The notes under the pieces are model-generated. The model had not been told where the DNA came from and made no database searches. It saw only the letters and a program-made list of their open reading frames with translations. A DNA stretch of 64,000 bases from Archivesica marissinica. Lineage: Eukaryota > Mollusca > Bivalvia > Venerida > Vesicomyidae. Every line of letters starts with the position of its first letter. Within the stretch, counting starts at the first letter, position 1. The position numbers and the translations under genes were made by a program. The stretch lies in contig CM026391.1 in assembly GCA_014843695.1 (NCBI GenBank), positions 18,334,255 to 18,398,254 of the forward strand, written 5' to 3'. Of the stretch, positions 1-10,612 are shown in pieces.

Positions 1-1953
1 TGCAGTACATGGCAAACAGTATGGTGCGTAGCAGTACATGACAGTACATGGCAAACAGTATGGTGCGTAGCAGTACATGGCAGTACATGGCAAACAGTAT
101 GGTGCGTAACAGTAGATGACAGTACCTGGCGGTACGTGGCAAACAGTATGGTGCGTAGCAGTACATGACAGTACGTGGCAAACAGTATGGTGCGTAGCAG
201 GACAATGCAGTACATGGCAAACAGTATGGTGCGTAGCAGTACAATGCAGTACGTGGCAAACAGTATGGTGCGTAGCAGTACATGGCAGTACATGGCAAAC
301 AGTATGGTGCGTAGCAGTACAATGCAGTACGTGGCAAACAGTATGGTGCGTAGCAGTACATGACAGTACGTGGCAAACAGTATGGTGCGTAGCAGTACAT
401 GGCAGTACATGGCAAACAGTATGGTGCGTAGCAGTGACAGTGCAGTACGTGGCAAACAGTATGGTGCGTAGCAGTACATGACAGTACGTGGCAAACAGTA
501 TGGTGCGTAGCAGGACAATGCAGTACGTGGCAAACAGTATGGTGCGTAGCAGTACATGACAGTACGTGGCAAACAGTATGGTGCGTAGCAGTACATGGCA
601 GTACGTGGCAAACAGTATGGTGCGTAGCAGTACATGACAGTACGTGGCAAACAGTATGGTGCGTAGCAGTACATGGCAGTACGTGGCAAACAGTATGGTG
701 CGTAGCAGTACATGGCAGTACGTGGCAAACAGTATGGTGCGTAGCAGTACATGGCAGTACGTGGCAAACAGTATGGTGCGTAGCAGTACATGGCAGTACA
801 TGGCAAACAGTATGGTGCGTAGCAGTACATGACAGTACATGGCAAACAGTATGGTGCGTAGCAGTACATGACAGTACGTGGCAAACAGTATGGTGCGTAG
901 CAGTACATGACAGTACGTGGCAAACAGTATGGTGCGTAGCAGTACATGGCAAACAGTATGGTGCGTAGCAGTACATGGCAGTACGTGGCAAACAGTATGG
1001 TGCGTAGCAGTACATGGCAGTACGTGGCAAACAGTATGGTGCGTAGCAGTACATGGCAGTACGTGGCAAACAGTATGGTGCGTAGCAGTACATGGCAGTA
1101 CATGGCAAACAGTATGGTGCGTAGCAGTACATGACAGTACGTGGCAAACAGTATGGTGCGTAGCAGTACATGACAGTACATGGCAAACAGTATGGTGCGT
1201 AGCAGTACAATGCAGTACGTGGCAAACAGTATGGTGCGTAGCAGTACATGGCAGTACATGGCAAACAGTATGGTGCGTAGCAGTACAATGCAGTACGTGG
1301 CAAACAGTATGGTGCGTAGCAGTACATGACAGTACGTGGCAAACAGTATGGTGCGTAGCAGTACATGACAGTACGTGGCAAACAGTATGGTGCGTAGCAG
1401 TACATGGCAGTACATGGCAAACAGTATGGTGCGTAGCAGTACAATGCAGTACGTGGCAAACAGTATGGTGCGTAGCAGTACATGACAGTACGTGGCAAAC
1501 AGTATGGTGCGTAGCAGTACATGACAGTACGTGGCAAACAGTATGGTGCGTAGCAGTACATGACAGTACGTGGCAAACAGTATGGTGCGTAGCAGTACAT
1601 GGCAGTACGTGGCAACAGTATGGTGCGTAGCAGTACATGGCAGTACGTGGCAAACAGTATGGTGCGTAGCAGTACATGACAGTACGTGGCAAACAGTATG
1701 GTCGTAGCAGTACATGGCAGTACGTGGCAAACAGTATGGTGCGTAGCAGTACATGGCAGTACGTGGCAAACAGTATGGTGCGTAGCAGGACAATGCAGTA
1801 CGTGGCAAACAGTATGGTGCGTAGCAGTACAATGCAGTACGTGGCAAACAGTATGGTGCGTAGCAGGACAATGCAGTACGTGGCAAACAGTATGGTGCGT
1901 AGCAGTACATGGCAGTACGTGGCAAATAGTATGGTGTGTAGCAGGACAATGCA
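1..1953. repeat. Minisatellite, 39-bp unit, about 50 copies
   Basis: The unit reads roughly CAGTACGTGGCAAACAGTAT followed by GGTGCGTAGCAGTACATGR. Copies differ mainly at the ACATGG/ACGTGG and ACATGA/ACAATG positions. The array is already running at base 1, so its true start lies outside. The last unit decays at about 1950. Because 39 is divisible by three and the unit holds no stop in several frames, long repetitive reading frames appear; they have no gene-like features. Confidence 0.97.
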
Positions 1954-2019
1954 ACTAGACATTTTTTGTTGATTTAATTCTGTAATCTGTCCTTGTTGCT
2001 TTCATGTTTCGTACATATG

Positions 2020-2096
2020 ACACACTGGTCCAGTGGTAACACACTCCGGCTATCAATCAGGATGTTATGAGTTCAATCCCGAACCTGTACGCCGAA
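2020..2096 (+). other. tRNA-like SINE head remnant
   Basis: An A-box-like TGGTCCAGTGG and a B-box-like GAGTTCAATCCC are about 45 bases apart, as in a tRNA-derived SINE head. The rest does not fold convincingly as a tRNA. The family A body that might belong to it starts only at about 2325, so the link is a guess. The remaining sequence from 1954 to 2324 holds nothing else I can name. Confidence 0.35.
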
Positions 2097-2324
2097 TATG
2101 TCAGAAATTCCCTGCCACAACCTTAAGGGGCTATAGCTTCTGAAATGTAATAGACATTGACCCAAAACAAATACTTGAATATAAACAACATCAAGCTCTG
2201 TCGCCACGCTTCCTTTTATTAAATTAAATATCACCCAACTACGATGTCTAGAAATAGAAACTTGAGTGTGAAAATGTATGGTTAATTAATGAATCTCTAG
2301 AACACTAGTTTATTTAGTGAGATC

Positions 2325-2531
2325 AATATATACCATAAGAAATGAACAGCTTATGTCAATATGTGTCGGTGCCGTACACCGTACACGTAAAAGAACCAGA
2401 GGAGACTCTGGAATGGGTCTCTGTCAGTATCATTGCACTATCCTCCAAAACTCTAAAATGACTAATCTCTTCAGGAGGCGTCGCTCATATGGGCAACCGG
2501 TCACGACGATAAATAAACTTAAAAAACACAA
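2325..2531 (+). mobile_element. SINE family A, headless copy
   Basis: This has the family A body (GTCGGTGC..ACACCGTACACG, AACCAGAGGAGACTCTGG, ATCATTGCACTATCCTCC) and the 3' end GGGCAACCGGTCACGACGAT. The tRNA-like head is missing or too diverged to see. The 3' end is the start of the 120-bp tandem repeat that follows. Confidence 0.85.
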
Positions 2532-2838
2532 ACACAGACAAAATTGCACCGTATTTGTCCCGATTTGTTTGACAGCAGTTTTAATGAAACGTGATAAACG
2601 TCGCTCATATGGGCAACCGGTCACGACGATAAATAAACGTAAAATACACAAACATAGACAAAATTGCACAGTATTTGTCCGGATTTGTTTGACAGCAGTT
2701 TTAATGAAACGTGCCAAACGTCGCTCATATGGGCAACCGGTCACGACGATAAATAAACTTAAAAAACACAAACACAGACAAAATTGCACAGTATTTGTCC
2801 GGATTTGTTTGACAGCAGTTTTAATGAAACGTGCCAAA
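2479..2838 (+). repeat. 120-bp tandem repeat, three units, SINE-derived
   Basis: Each unit starts with the SINE A 3' tail (CGTCGCTCATATGGGCAACC) and continues through about 75 bases of other sequence ending GACAGCAGTTTTAATGAAAC. Units start at 2479, 2599 and 2719 and differ by only a few bases. The 198-residue plus-strand and 140-residue minus-strand reading frames across it come from the repeat period, 120 being divisible by three. Confidence 0.95.
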
Positions 2839-2974
2839 TGTGATGTACTCATATTGATTTCTAGCTATTATGATTTGTTGCGTAGCTATGGAGCTACGGA
2901 GAGTGTCAAATGAAATACGAATACCCTAGTCCATATAGGACTATATATGTTCAAGTACATGTCTAAGCCTAGCC

Positions 2975-3105
2975 TCGTCAGTCAAATAAATATATGTTAA
3001 CACCGAGACTATTAATTGGGCCGTATTGAGTTTCTGATCATATCAAACGTCATTTTGCCAGAAGTTAAAACGTGAAAAATCAACAGACTGGCACCCAGGT
3101 TAGTC
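2975..3105 (+). repeat. Dispersed repeat, copy 1
   Basis: Shares long stretches, such as CCGTATTGAGTTTCTGAT and TTTTGCCAGAAGTTAAAA, with 36832-36947 in the same orientation. The two copies differ by small indels. No coding sequence or terminal repeats are visible. The rest of 2839-3177 is unassigned. Confidence 0.75.
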
Positions 3106-3177
3106 TAAGCCATATAACAGGATAACAAGAATTTTAGAAATGCTGAGTCATTTGAACAGGAATATGGCATATATATA

Positions 3178-4036
3178 AGATGCAACAGATACACGGGGTA
3201 AGCTCCCTTTGTATTGTATATATAGACGTTACAGATACACGGGTTTGCTCCCTTTGTATTGTGTATATAGATGCAACAGATACAAGGGTTTGCTCCCTTT
3301 GTGTTGTATATATAAATGCAACAGATACACGGGTTTGCTCCCTTTGTATTGTATATATAAATGCAACAGATACACGGGTTTGCTCCCTTTGTATTGTATA
3401 TATAAATGCAACATATACACGGGTTTGCTCCCTTTGTATTGTATATATAAATGCAACAGATACAAGGGTTTGCTCCCTTTGTATTGTATATATAAATGCA
3501 ACAGATACACGGGTTTGCTCCCTTTGTATTGTATATATAAATGCAACAGATACAAGGGTAAGCTCCCTTTGTATTGTATATATAAATGCAACAGATACAA
3601 GGGTTTGCTCCCTTTGTATTGTATATATAAATGCAACAGATACACGGGTTTGCTCCCTTTGTATTGTATATATAAATGCAACAGATACAAGGGTAAGCTC
3701 CCTTTGTATTGTATATATAAATGCAACAGATACAAGGGTTTGCTCCCTTTGTATTGTATATATAAATGCAACAGATACACGGGTTTGCTCCCTTTGTATT
3801 GTATATATAAATGCAACAGATACAAGGGTAAGCTCCCTTTGTATTGTATATATAAATGCAACAGATACAAGGGTTTGCTCCCTTTGTATTGTATATATAA
3901 ATGCAACAGATACACGGGTTTGCTCCCTTTGTATTGTATATATAAATGCAACAGATACAAGGGTAAGCTCCCTTTGTATTGTATATATATGTGTGTGCTA
4001 CATATACACGGGTACATTCCCTTTGTAGTGTATTCA
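3178..4036. repeat. Minisatellite, 45-bp unit, about 19 copies, 135-bp higher-order period
   Basis: The unit is about TGCAACAGATACAMGGGTWW, then GCTCCCTTTGTATTG, then TATATATAAA. From about 3540 three variants (ACAAGGGTAAGC, ACAAGGGTTTGC, ACACGGGTTTGC) repeat in fixed order with a 135-bp period at about 3550, 3688, 3823 and 3958. Reading frames of 271-310 residues open on both strands follow from the 45-bp period. Confidence 0.97.
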
Positions 4037-4077
4037 TAGAGCAACAGAGGGAGGGAGAGAGATAGTGGAGGGAGGGA

Positions 4078-4203
4078 GGAAATGTGGAATTTGTAGTGCC
4101 TCGCCTAAGGGCACTATCGTAGCGTTTAGCCTTTAGTTTGGTCCTAACACCGGGAATGTTGCCCTTGAAGCGAACGCGCTACCACAGCGCTCTCACGACT
4201 TCC
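4078..4203 (-). mobile_element. SINE family B, degraded copy
   Basis: On the minus strand this shows the tRNA-like head (GTGGAAGTCGTGAGAGCGC, GCGTTCGCTTCAAGGGC) and the start of the core (TGCCCTTAGGCGAGGCA). The middle is rearranged and the tail is missing. A purine-rich stretch (GGGAGGGAGAGAG) lies just before it at 4045-4075. Confidence 0.7.
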
Positions 4204-4205
4204 AC

Positions 4206-5012
4206 AAGGTTATTGTGTTTTGTGTGCCCACCTGTTAGCAGGGTTACGCACAATTTTACGACAGATTTTCATGAAATTTGGTGGAAGGGTCAAAGGCGAA
4301 CCCATTCGATTTTGTAGTCGATCTGGATGTTTGTCCAACATAAATTTCTAAAATATAATATCGCCAATGCTGTGAGATAAGTAAAATATATATTTAGCAG
4401 CGCGGCGGAAAATTGCAATCTCAGATTGCTCGTGTTTATAATGAAAACATTGTCTACGTGGTTCTTGGCGCTATACCGTATTTAACGTGTAACTATTTCC
4501 CTCCAGGCCGGCTATTCTATTGAGCAGTTCCCAGTTAGATAATGTATAGCACAGATAACAATAGTTTCAGTTTCAGGCTTTGTGTCTTCCAATTCGCGCA
4601 ACTAAATGTGATGATATATGCATATTAAGCTTAATATTAACTTCAAATATTGATCACAACTTGTACAGTGAACGTTTCTTGGAAACGAGAGCAAACATTA
4701 GAATTTCAATTAACAGTTGGAACGTGCAATCTTCGACCAGCAAGACACTACATGGCTTGACAGTGCCTTGTACAGACTAGTACATTTCTTTGAAAAAGTC
4801 AAATACTAATATTACATATATTATACCTCGGAAGCTGCGTGGTCAGCTTAAATTAAGCCATTTACATTCTGTAGTGTTCAAATCTCGTCTATGGGGGAAG
4901 GAGGGCCAATCGATAGTGGTGTTAGAACGTGTGGTCCAACCCATTCGTTAAATTATGTATTTGCAATTTCATTGTAATTGTGTCATACATGTATATATAG
5001 CAACACAATATT
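4206..5012. other. Unassigned AT-rich sequence
   Basis: I see no credible gene. The short plus-strand frame at 4580-4780 (66 residues) has no recognisable motif. The stretch around 4255-4330 (TTTCATGAAATTTGGTGGAA) looks like repeat-derived sequence but I cannot place it. Confidence 0.4.
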
Positions 5013-5320
5013 ATCAAATTAAACACAGACGGATCTGTAGTCCAGTGGTAACACGCTGGACTGGTAATCCAGGGATCGCAGGTTCGATCGTCTGACCATA
5101 ATAAAATGAACAGTCTTTCAGATGGGACGTTAAACCGAGGTCTCTTGTCGGTGCTCTACACCGTGCACGTAAAAGAACCAGAGGAGACTGGAATGTGTAT
5201 TTGTCTGTATCATTGCACTATCCTCCAAACATCGTAAATGACTAATCTCAACAGGAGGCGTCGCTCATATGGGCAACCGGTAGCGACGATAAATAAACAT
5301 AAAACACAATCAAATTAAAC
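5013..5320 (+). mobile_element. SINE family A, with 12-bp target-site duplication
   Basis: The element is about 5025-5308. The tRNA-like head has stem CTGGA, loop CTGGTAA and stem TCCAG, so the anticodon position reads GGT (Thr), and the B box is GGTTCGATC. It continues with the family A body and the tail GCGACGATAAATAAACAT. It is flanked by perfect direct repeats ATCAAATTAAAC at 5013-5024 and 5309-5320, as expected for LINE-driven target-primed insertion. A short deletion follows the B box. Confidence 0.93.
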
Positions 5321-6216
5321 TACAGTGAAGATTTCTATTCACATCCGGAATATTTGGAACTCTGGTGAACGCAAAGAAGAAGACGAAAAATTGACATTGA
5401 TGCAATGGAGAGATGGGAATTTAATTTAGCTATGCATAGCGCGTTTGTGATAGATAGCCTAACTCCAATAGATTCACGCTGGCGTGATTGGCAGTATATA
5501 ATAACAAATATCCAAATTGACAACCAATTAATAACATTTCAGCTTCACATAAAACACAGATTTCCTTGAAAAATGTGGTTATATTTGAGGGATTATCCAA
5601 AATTACGTGAACATTTGCTCCAGAAGTTCTATTTTTCCAATTAAACGTAATAATATAAATGTTTCACCAAACGTCACCGTCAACGCTTTAGACGTCACAC
5701 GATTGCTATGGCATATTAGACGGCTATCAAATAAACAAACAGAAAATGCATCTCAAGATTGGCGATTATGCTCATCTGTAATTGCTTGTTTCGCAATCGT
5801 TGTAAAATAAATAAAGTTTAAACTAATTGCTGCAAATTTCAACTAATTATGTCAATAAATGAAAATTGTACAACAAGAGTCCACGTGTTGCTGGATAATC
5901 CCTCGTACGTCAAATTAATCGGACGTCAAAATTAAAGTGTTTGACTATGGCGTTAATGTACGGTTACGACGTTTTAATAGGACTTAATTGATAAATAGTA
6001 GGAATCCAATCCATTAGGTTTATTTAATACTCGCCACCGCATAAAAGCATTTGGGCCAGTGAATAAATAGGAGGAACTGACCATGGTGTTTTTTATATAT
6101 GTTTTATGAATTTATTCACCAATCCTGGGTGTCTTTTTGTTTTGTGTAGGGCAGTGTAGGATCGTACGCACAAGACACACTAGTCTTTGTGTCCTAGGAT
6201 CTTATAGTACTACTTA
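5321..6216. other. Unassigned AT-rich sequence with a SINE tail fragment
   Basis: A fragment at about 5782-5824 matches the family C 3' tail (TTTCGCAATCGTTGTAAAAT, AAATAAAGTTTAAAC). Otherwise I see nothing I can support. The 62-67 residue frames here have no motifs. Confidence 0.5.
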
Positions 6217-6371
6217 AGAAATAAATAGGTATCAACCGTGATATATCGCAGAATAACCCGAGTTTGGCGTTCTTATGCGTAGAAATAGATCACTTCGGCC
6301 TGAATTCTACGCATAAGAACGACAAACGAGGGTTATTCTGCGATACACCACGGTTGATACTTATTATTTCG
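6217..6371. mobile_element. Hairpin (foldback) element
   Basis: Two arms of about 68 bases (6217-6284 and 6303-6371) are inverted copies, sharing GTATCAACCGTG, ATCGCAGAATAACCC and GTTCTTATGCGTAGAA, around an 18-base loop. A half-copy (TATCGCAGAATAACCCGAAG) lies at 6731-6750, so this is a repeated element and not a unique palindrome. No transposase is present. Confidence 0.8.
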
Positions 6372-7517
6372 ATTCTAACACGACTTACTTCTAATAATTT
6401 TAGACGAGAAAGGAGTATTTTCTTCAAGCGCCGCTGCATTTGGCTTTCGAAATTTTCTCCCGCGTAAGGGGTGATGACGTTATTTTTTATGGAAAATATC
6501 AATCTAGTGCATAAATGAACAATAGTTGTAACTGATCAATAATTTTATTTATTTTGTCAAATAAAACTGTACAGAATAGTAACTGAAACGTTACTTAACA
6601 GAATAACAAGACGGACTCCCACGGTTGTATTTACAAACATCACGTGACTTTCATTCATAAAACTTTACACGCATTGTATAAATGGAATAGCCAAAACACG
6701 GTGCGCGCGCAGCATAGTTCAAGGTAGGTATATCGCAGAATAACCCGAAGTAGATTTTACTCTACAAGTATGTATGTTATTAGCTGGGTCGTGTTAGAAT
6801 ATTGAATAAAGGCAAACTATCGAAATAAAACAATAATGCCGAAACATCCAAGAGAAACTAGGCAAAGAAACCGAGGAGATCACTGATAGCTCCTTGTGGT
6901 CACGACATGAAAACCTTATACGTCGATGACACGCAGATAAAGAACAGTCAATTTGTAAATAACTTCTCTTTGCAGAACAATTTTCAAAAATTATATCACT
7001 TGACATTATTGGTTTTAGTATGTTTCATTTCTCTTGATTAACAAGAGTACGTTCCCTTTAAAGAGTATGTTCCCCTTGAAGAGTACGTTTCCAGAACAAG
7101 ATTAACTATCAGATTTATAATAAAGAATAGCTTGAATGAAACTAATCAACAGGATTCGTGTTATCTTACAATTTAGAACTCACTAAAACAAAAACAAATG
7201 CTTTGAAAGAACTTTGAAAATTGCACTACAAATAAAGTCGTTATGACTTGTTGAAGATCTTAAATATAAAATGGAGGCGGCCATCTTGGATTGACCAAGT
7301 TGCATGACCCTTAAATAAAAATAAAATTATATTCATTGTATCTACACAATAATATGTATATTAAAAACTGATTGTGTAGCTACACATATATTAATTAACA
7401 AGTGTACAGATTATGTGTAGCGGTTGCATATATTTCCATTAGTTTGGCAAACAGATTGTTTATGTAGCTATGATGTAACAACTACAAATATTTAAAATGG
7501 CGTCCGTTGTGATCAAT
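6372..7517. other. Unassigned AT-rich sequence
   Basis: Contains the half-copy of the hairpin element at 6727-6750, an inverted pair CTAACACGAC (6375-6384) and GTCGTGTTAG (6789-6798), and a short threefold 22-base repeat (AAGAGTACGTTCCC type) at about 7043-7092. No convincing gene is seen. Confidence 0.5.
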
Positions 7518-7785
7518 GTGTTGTTACGTTTATTTATCGTCGCTACCGGTTGCCCATATGAGCGACGCCTTATGAAGAGATTAGTCATTTTAGATTTTGG
7601 AGGATAGTGCATGATACAGTCTCCTCTGGTTCTTTTACGTGCACGATGTAAAGCACCGACACGAGACCTCGGTTTAAGTCCCATCTGAAAGACTGTTAAT
7701 TTTATTATGGTCAGACGGGGAATCGAACCTGCGATCCCTGGATTACCAGTCCAGCGTGTTAGCACTTGACTACAGATCCGTCTGT
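7518..7785 (-). mobile_element. SINE family A, full length
   Basis: On the minus strand it runs from the tRNA-like head (ACAGACGGATCTGTAGTCAA) to the tail GCGACGATAAATAAACGT. The family's 14-base A box region is changed (AAGTGCTAAC in place of CAGTGGTAAC). A short possible duplication ATCAAT flanks it. The internal GGAATGGGTCTCTGTCTG segment is deleted. Confidence 0.88.
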
Positions 7786-7909
7786 AGTTATCAATATTTC
7801 AAGTAACTGCTTTATTTGATGTGCAGTGTTCATAATGTGTTCATGCTTAATGGGCAAACAAGTCTGTAGAAGATTTCCCTTTAAAGCGAGCATCATTATA
7901 CGTTCTTGT

Positions 7910-8278
7910 AGTTTATACAAATTTAGTTTAGCTATATTGCGAAACAAATTCTTACAACTTATATTACTCAATCTCGAAACGTCATTCCTGGTGGATATCC
8001 ATCGTCACGAGGGAGAGAGAAAAATGTAATTGCCTTGCTTAAGGACACAATCGTAACGGCTACATCAGTGGCTGCGAGGTTATAAAACTGTTCTCAGATC
8101 TCAAACTCAAGCTCAAATGATCTGATTGGTTGATTCTGAGTGTTATTGTCAGCTGAACCAATCAGATGTTTGAGACTGAGTTTTGAGATTTGAGAAAAGT
8201 TTTATAACCTCGGAGCCACTGGGCTCGAATTCCGGGCATTTCGCTCCTGAAGCGAACGCGTTACCACGACGTCCACAA
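7910..8278 (-). mobile_element. SINE family B, interrupted by a foldback element
   Basis: The tail half lies at 7910-8065 and the tRNA-like head at 8222-8278 on the minus strand. Between them sits the inverted-repeat element at 8066-8221. The flanks (7872-7909 and 8288-8327) are a diverged direct repeat of about 38 bases around AAAGCGAGCATTATT, longer than a usual target-site duplication. Confidence 0.8.
8066..8221. mobile_element. Foldback MITE, GAGGTTATAAAAC family, copy 1
   Basis: Terminal inverted repeats CAGTGGCTGCGAGGTTATAA and its near-complement at 8200-8221 enclose sub-repeats built from TCTCAAACTCAAGCTCA and ACCAATCAGAT. The whole 156 bases can fold on itself. Related copies are at 28511-28653 and 49527-49641. 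No coding sequence. Confidence 0.82.
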
Positions 8279-8453
8279 TATTTATGTTGACGGTTTCCAT
8301 ATAAAGCGAGCATTATTGTGCTTTCTTCTAGAAACGATATTGATATTGATCGGTCAACCATGGCCCCGCCCCAAGGGTGTCTGGACATGCTCAATGAACT
8401 GTATGAATGCTTGTTCGCTGAAATAAAACATGTCTGTTATGCCCTCCCAGCAA

Positions 8454-8745
8454 CAGACGGATCTGTAGTTCAGTGGTAACACGCTGGACTGGTAATCCAG
8501 GGATCGCAGGTTCAATACCCCGTCTGACCCTATTAAAATTTACAGTATTTCAGGTGGGACTTTAAATCGAGATCTCGTGTCGGTGTTGTACACCGTGCAC
8601 GTGAACGAACCAGAGGAAACTCTGGAATGGGTATCTGTCTGTATCATTGCACTATCCTCCAACAATCTAAAATGATTAATCTCTTCAGGAGGCGTCGCTC
8701 ATATGGGCAACCGGTAGCGACGATAAATAAACGTAAAACACAAAT
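8454..8745 (+). mobile_element. SINE family A, first unit of a tandem pair
   Basis: A full family A copy with the GGT anticodon-position head and complete tail. The 32 bases before it (8421-8452) and the 32 bases after it (8742-8773) are nearly identical (AAATAAAACATGTCTGTTAT, then GCCCTCCCA), so the pair has a 321-bp period. Confidence 0.92.
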
Positions 8746-8774
8746 AAAACATGTCTGTTATGCCCTCCCAACAA

Positions 8775-8989
8775 CAGACGGATCTGTAGTTCAGTGGTAA
8801 CACATTGGACTGGTAATCCAGGGATCGTAGGTTCGATCCCCCGTCTGACCCTAATAAAATTAACAGTCTTTCAGATGGGACGTTAAACCGAGGTCTTGTG
8901 TCGGTGCTGTACACCGTGCACGTGAAAGAACCAGAGTAGACTCTGGAATGGGTCTCTGTCTGTATCATTGCACTATCCTCCAAAAATCT
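8775..8989 (+). mobile_element. SINE family A, second unit, 3' truncated
   Basis: Head and body match the previous copy. The sequence stops after ATCCTCCAAAAATCTAG, where a family B head begins. The 3' tail is missing. Confidence 0.9.
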
Positions 8990-9223
8990 AGTTTCTGGTA
9001 GAGCGTTCGCTTCAGGTGCGAAATGCCCGGAGTTCGAGCCTCGTTGGAGCCATTACGAGTGTGCCCATAGGCAAGGCATTTAAATTCCACGTTGCCTCTT
9101 CTCTCTCCTTCATGGCGATGGATTCCATCAGGAATGAGGTCTCGAGAATGATTAATAGAAAATAAAAAGTTGAAAGAACTTGTTTCGCAATCGAGCTAAA
9201 ATAAATGTGTTTAAACTAAAAAT
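8990..9223 (+). mobile_element. SINE family B, nearly full length
   Basis: The tRNA-like head (GCGTTCGCTTCAGGTGCGAA) has stem TTCGC, loop TTCAGGT and stem GCGAA, so the anticodon position reads CAG. The B box is GGAGTTCGAGCC. The core has GGCAAGGCATTTAAATTCC and CTTCTCTCTCC. The tail is CTCGAGAATGATTAATA, then TTTCGCAATCGAGCTAAAAT. It abuts the truncated family A copy without a gap. The core resembles conserved central domains known in several animal SINE superfamilies, but I cannot assign one. Confidence 0.9.
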
Positions 9224-9493
9224 GAGTACACCAAATATTACAAGCAATCCCGTTTTGGAATCTGAATTTCCGAGTGAGTATTACATCACAATTTGAATCA
9301 CCTCAACACCCCCTCATATATAAGGACCGGAAGGTCAACATACATCAAGAGATGCGACGAAGTGATGAGGGGGCAAAGCAAACAACAGAGATAAAATGCA
9401 TATTAAAAATGTGCCAACATTAGTCTTATACCTGCACATTCAACTGCGTGTCGCTTAATGCACACTATCTCAGAACAATTGACTGTTATTTTT
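9224..9493. other. Unassigned sequence
   Basis: Contains a short inverted pair CCCCCTCAT / ATGAGGGGG at 9309 and 9365. Nothing else is recognised. Confidence 0.4.
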
Positions 9494-9712
9494 TAGTTTA
9501 TTTAACGTCGCTACCGGTTGCCCATTTGAGCGACGGGCAGTTCACCTAACAACACCTTTACTGGGCAGGCTACAGCGGTTAACCAGTACTTGGTGCACCA
9601 ACCTCCGTAGGAAACTGCCAATTATTTTCATATCGAACCCGTGACCATCAATGATGATATGCTATGTACAGTGGTATACAGCGACCTTAGCCAACTCGAC
9701 CACGGAGGCGGC
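9494..9712 (-). mobile_element. SINE family D, copy 1
   Basis: On the minus strand it has the tRNA-like head GGTCGAGTTGGCTAAGGTCG with a GGTTCGA B box, the core TTTCCTACGGAGGTTGGTGC, and a 3' tail (GGGCAACCGGTAGCGACGTT, AAATAAACTA) nearly the same as that of family A. A second copy is at 54262-54510. Confidence 0.8.
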
Positions 9713-9825
9713 CAACAAGTGATATGTATGGCTCTGGTCCTATACACGCACACAATTGGGGCCTTCAAATGCGCTGCCTGTGATGGTCAGACGCCGATAT
9801 TGAAATATCTATATAGCCCACCATT

Positions 9826-10455
9826 ATAACAATAATAATAATAATAAATACTTTATTTAACGAGAGAACTCGTTTGAACTAAGTCAATCGACCATGAGGC
9901 CCTCAACAAATTAAAACATGAAATAGCATAATGACACATGTAAACAACGACCAGTACAAATTTCATAGGACATAATAATAAATACTTTATTTAACGAGAG
10001 AACTCATTTGAACTAAGTCAATCGACCATGGGAACCTCAACAAATTAAAACATGAAATAGCATAATGAAACATGTAAACAGTAACCAGTAAAACATTCAT
10101 AGGAAATAAGATATAAGCTGCAAGAACTAATACTTATATACATATAAATGCGGAACAGAATGTGCTGTTGTGATGTGATAAGGGAGAGAATTCCACAAGT
10201 GTAACCCTGAATATATGAAATAGTGTCTAAAAAGTTCGCTATTTGGCTTAGGAGGGTAACGTTGGAGATCGGCGGGATGATCGCAGGTTTTGAGTTCGAA
10301 CATCGGAAGTACACCTGAATAGTGCTAGGCTATTGAGTGTTTTAAACATTAAGACTGCTTTTTGAAAGTTAATCCTTTTGAGAGTTGGGAAAAGTTCGGA
10401 AGAAGGAGTGTAAAAATCGTTGTCAAGCATTAGTCTTGCAGCTCGTTTATGGAAT
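9826..10455 (-). pseudogene. Decayed LINE, 3' part of the reverse transcriptase frame
   Basis: The minus-strand frame at 10430-10248 reads DFYTPSSELFPTLKRINFQK, then AVLMFKTLNSLA, the pattern found after the RT domain in CR1/L2-type and related LINEs. A frameshift then moves the continuation to another frame. The 3' end is a (TAA)n tail preceded by GAGTTCTCTCGTTAAATAAA. The 3' tail region is present twice in tandem (9836-9973 and 9974-10110). The catalytic region is missing. Confidence 0.7.
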
Positions 10456-10461
10456 CTAGTT

Positions 10462-10612
10462 TAGTTTATACGAATTTATTTTAGCTCGATTGCGAAACAA
10501 GATATTTCAACTTATATAAATCACTCTCGAGACCTCATTCCTGATGGAATCCATCGCCACGAGGGAGAGAGAAGAGGCAAAGTGGATTTTAAATGACTTG
10601 CCTAAGGGCAAA
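10462..10612 (-). mobile_element. SINE family B, headless
   Basis: Tail and core only: TTTGCGCAATCG-type tail, CTCTCTCCCTCGTGGCGATG, and TTGCCCTTAGGCAAGTCA. The tRNA-like head is gone. The next 250 bases (10613-10867) hold no feature I can name beyond a short AATGAACACA repeat. Confidence 0.82.

Noticed and set aside
2317..2913. 198-residue frame with repeated KR/RR-flanked units, like a neuropeptide precursor
   Set aside because: The repeated part is SINE A tail plus flank, there is no signal peptide, and no unit ends in the Gly-basic pattern expected for amidated peptides.
5027..5098. A functional tRNA-Thr gene
   Set aside because: The fold is good in several family A heads, but each is continuous with a SINE body and lacks a terminator, and the bases after the B box vary. 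They are SINE heads.
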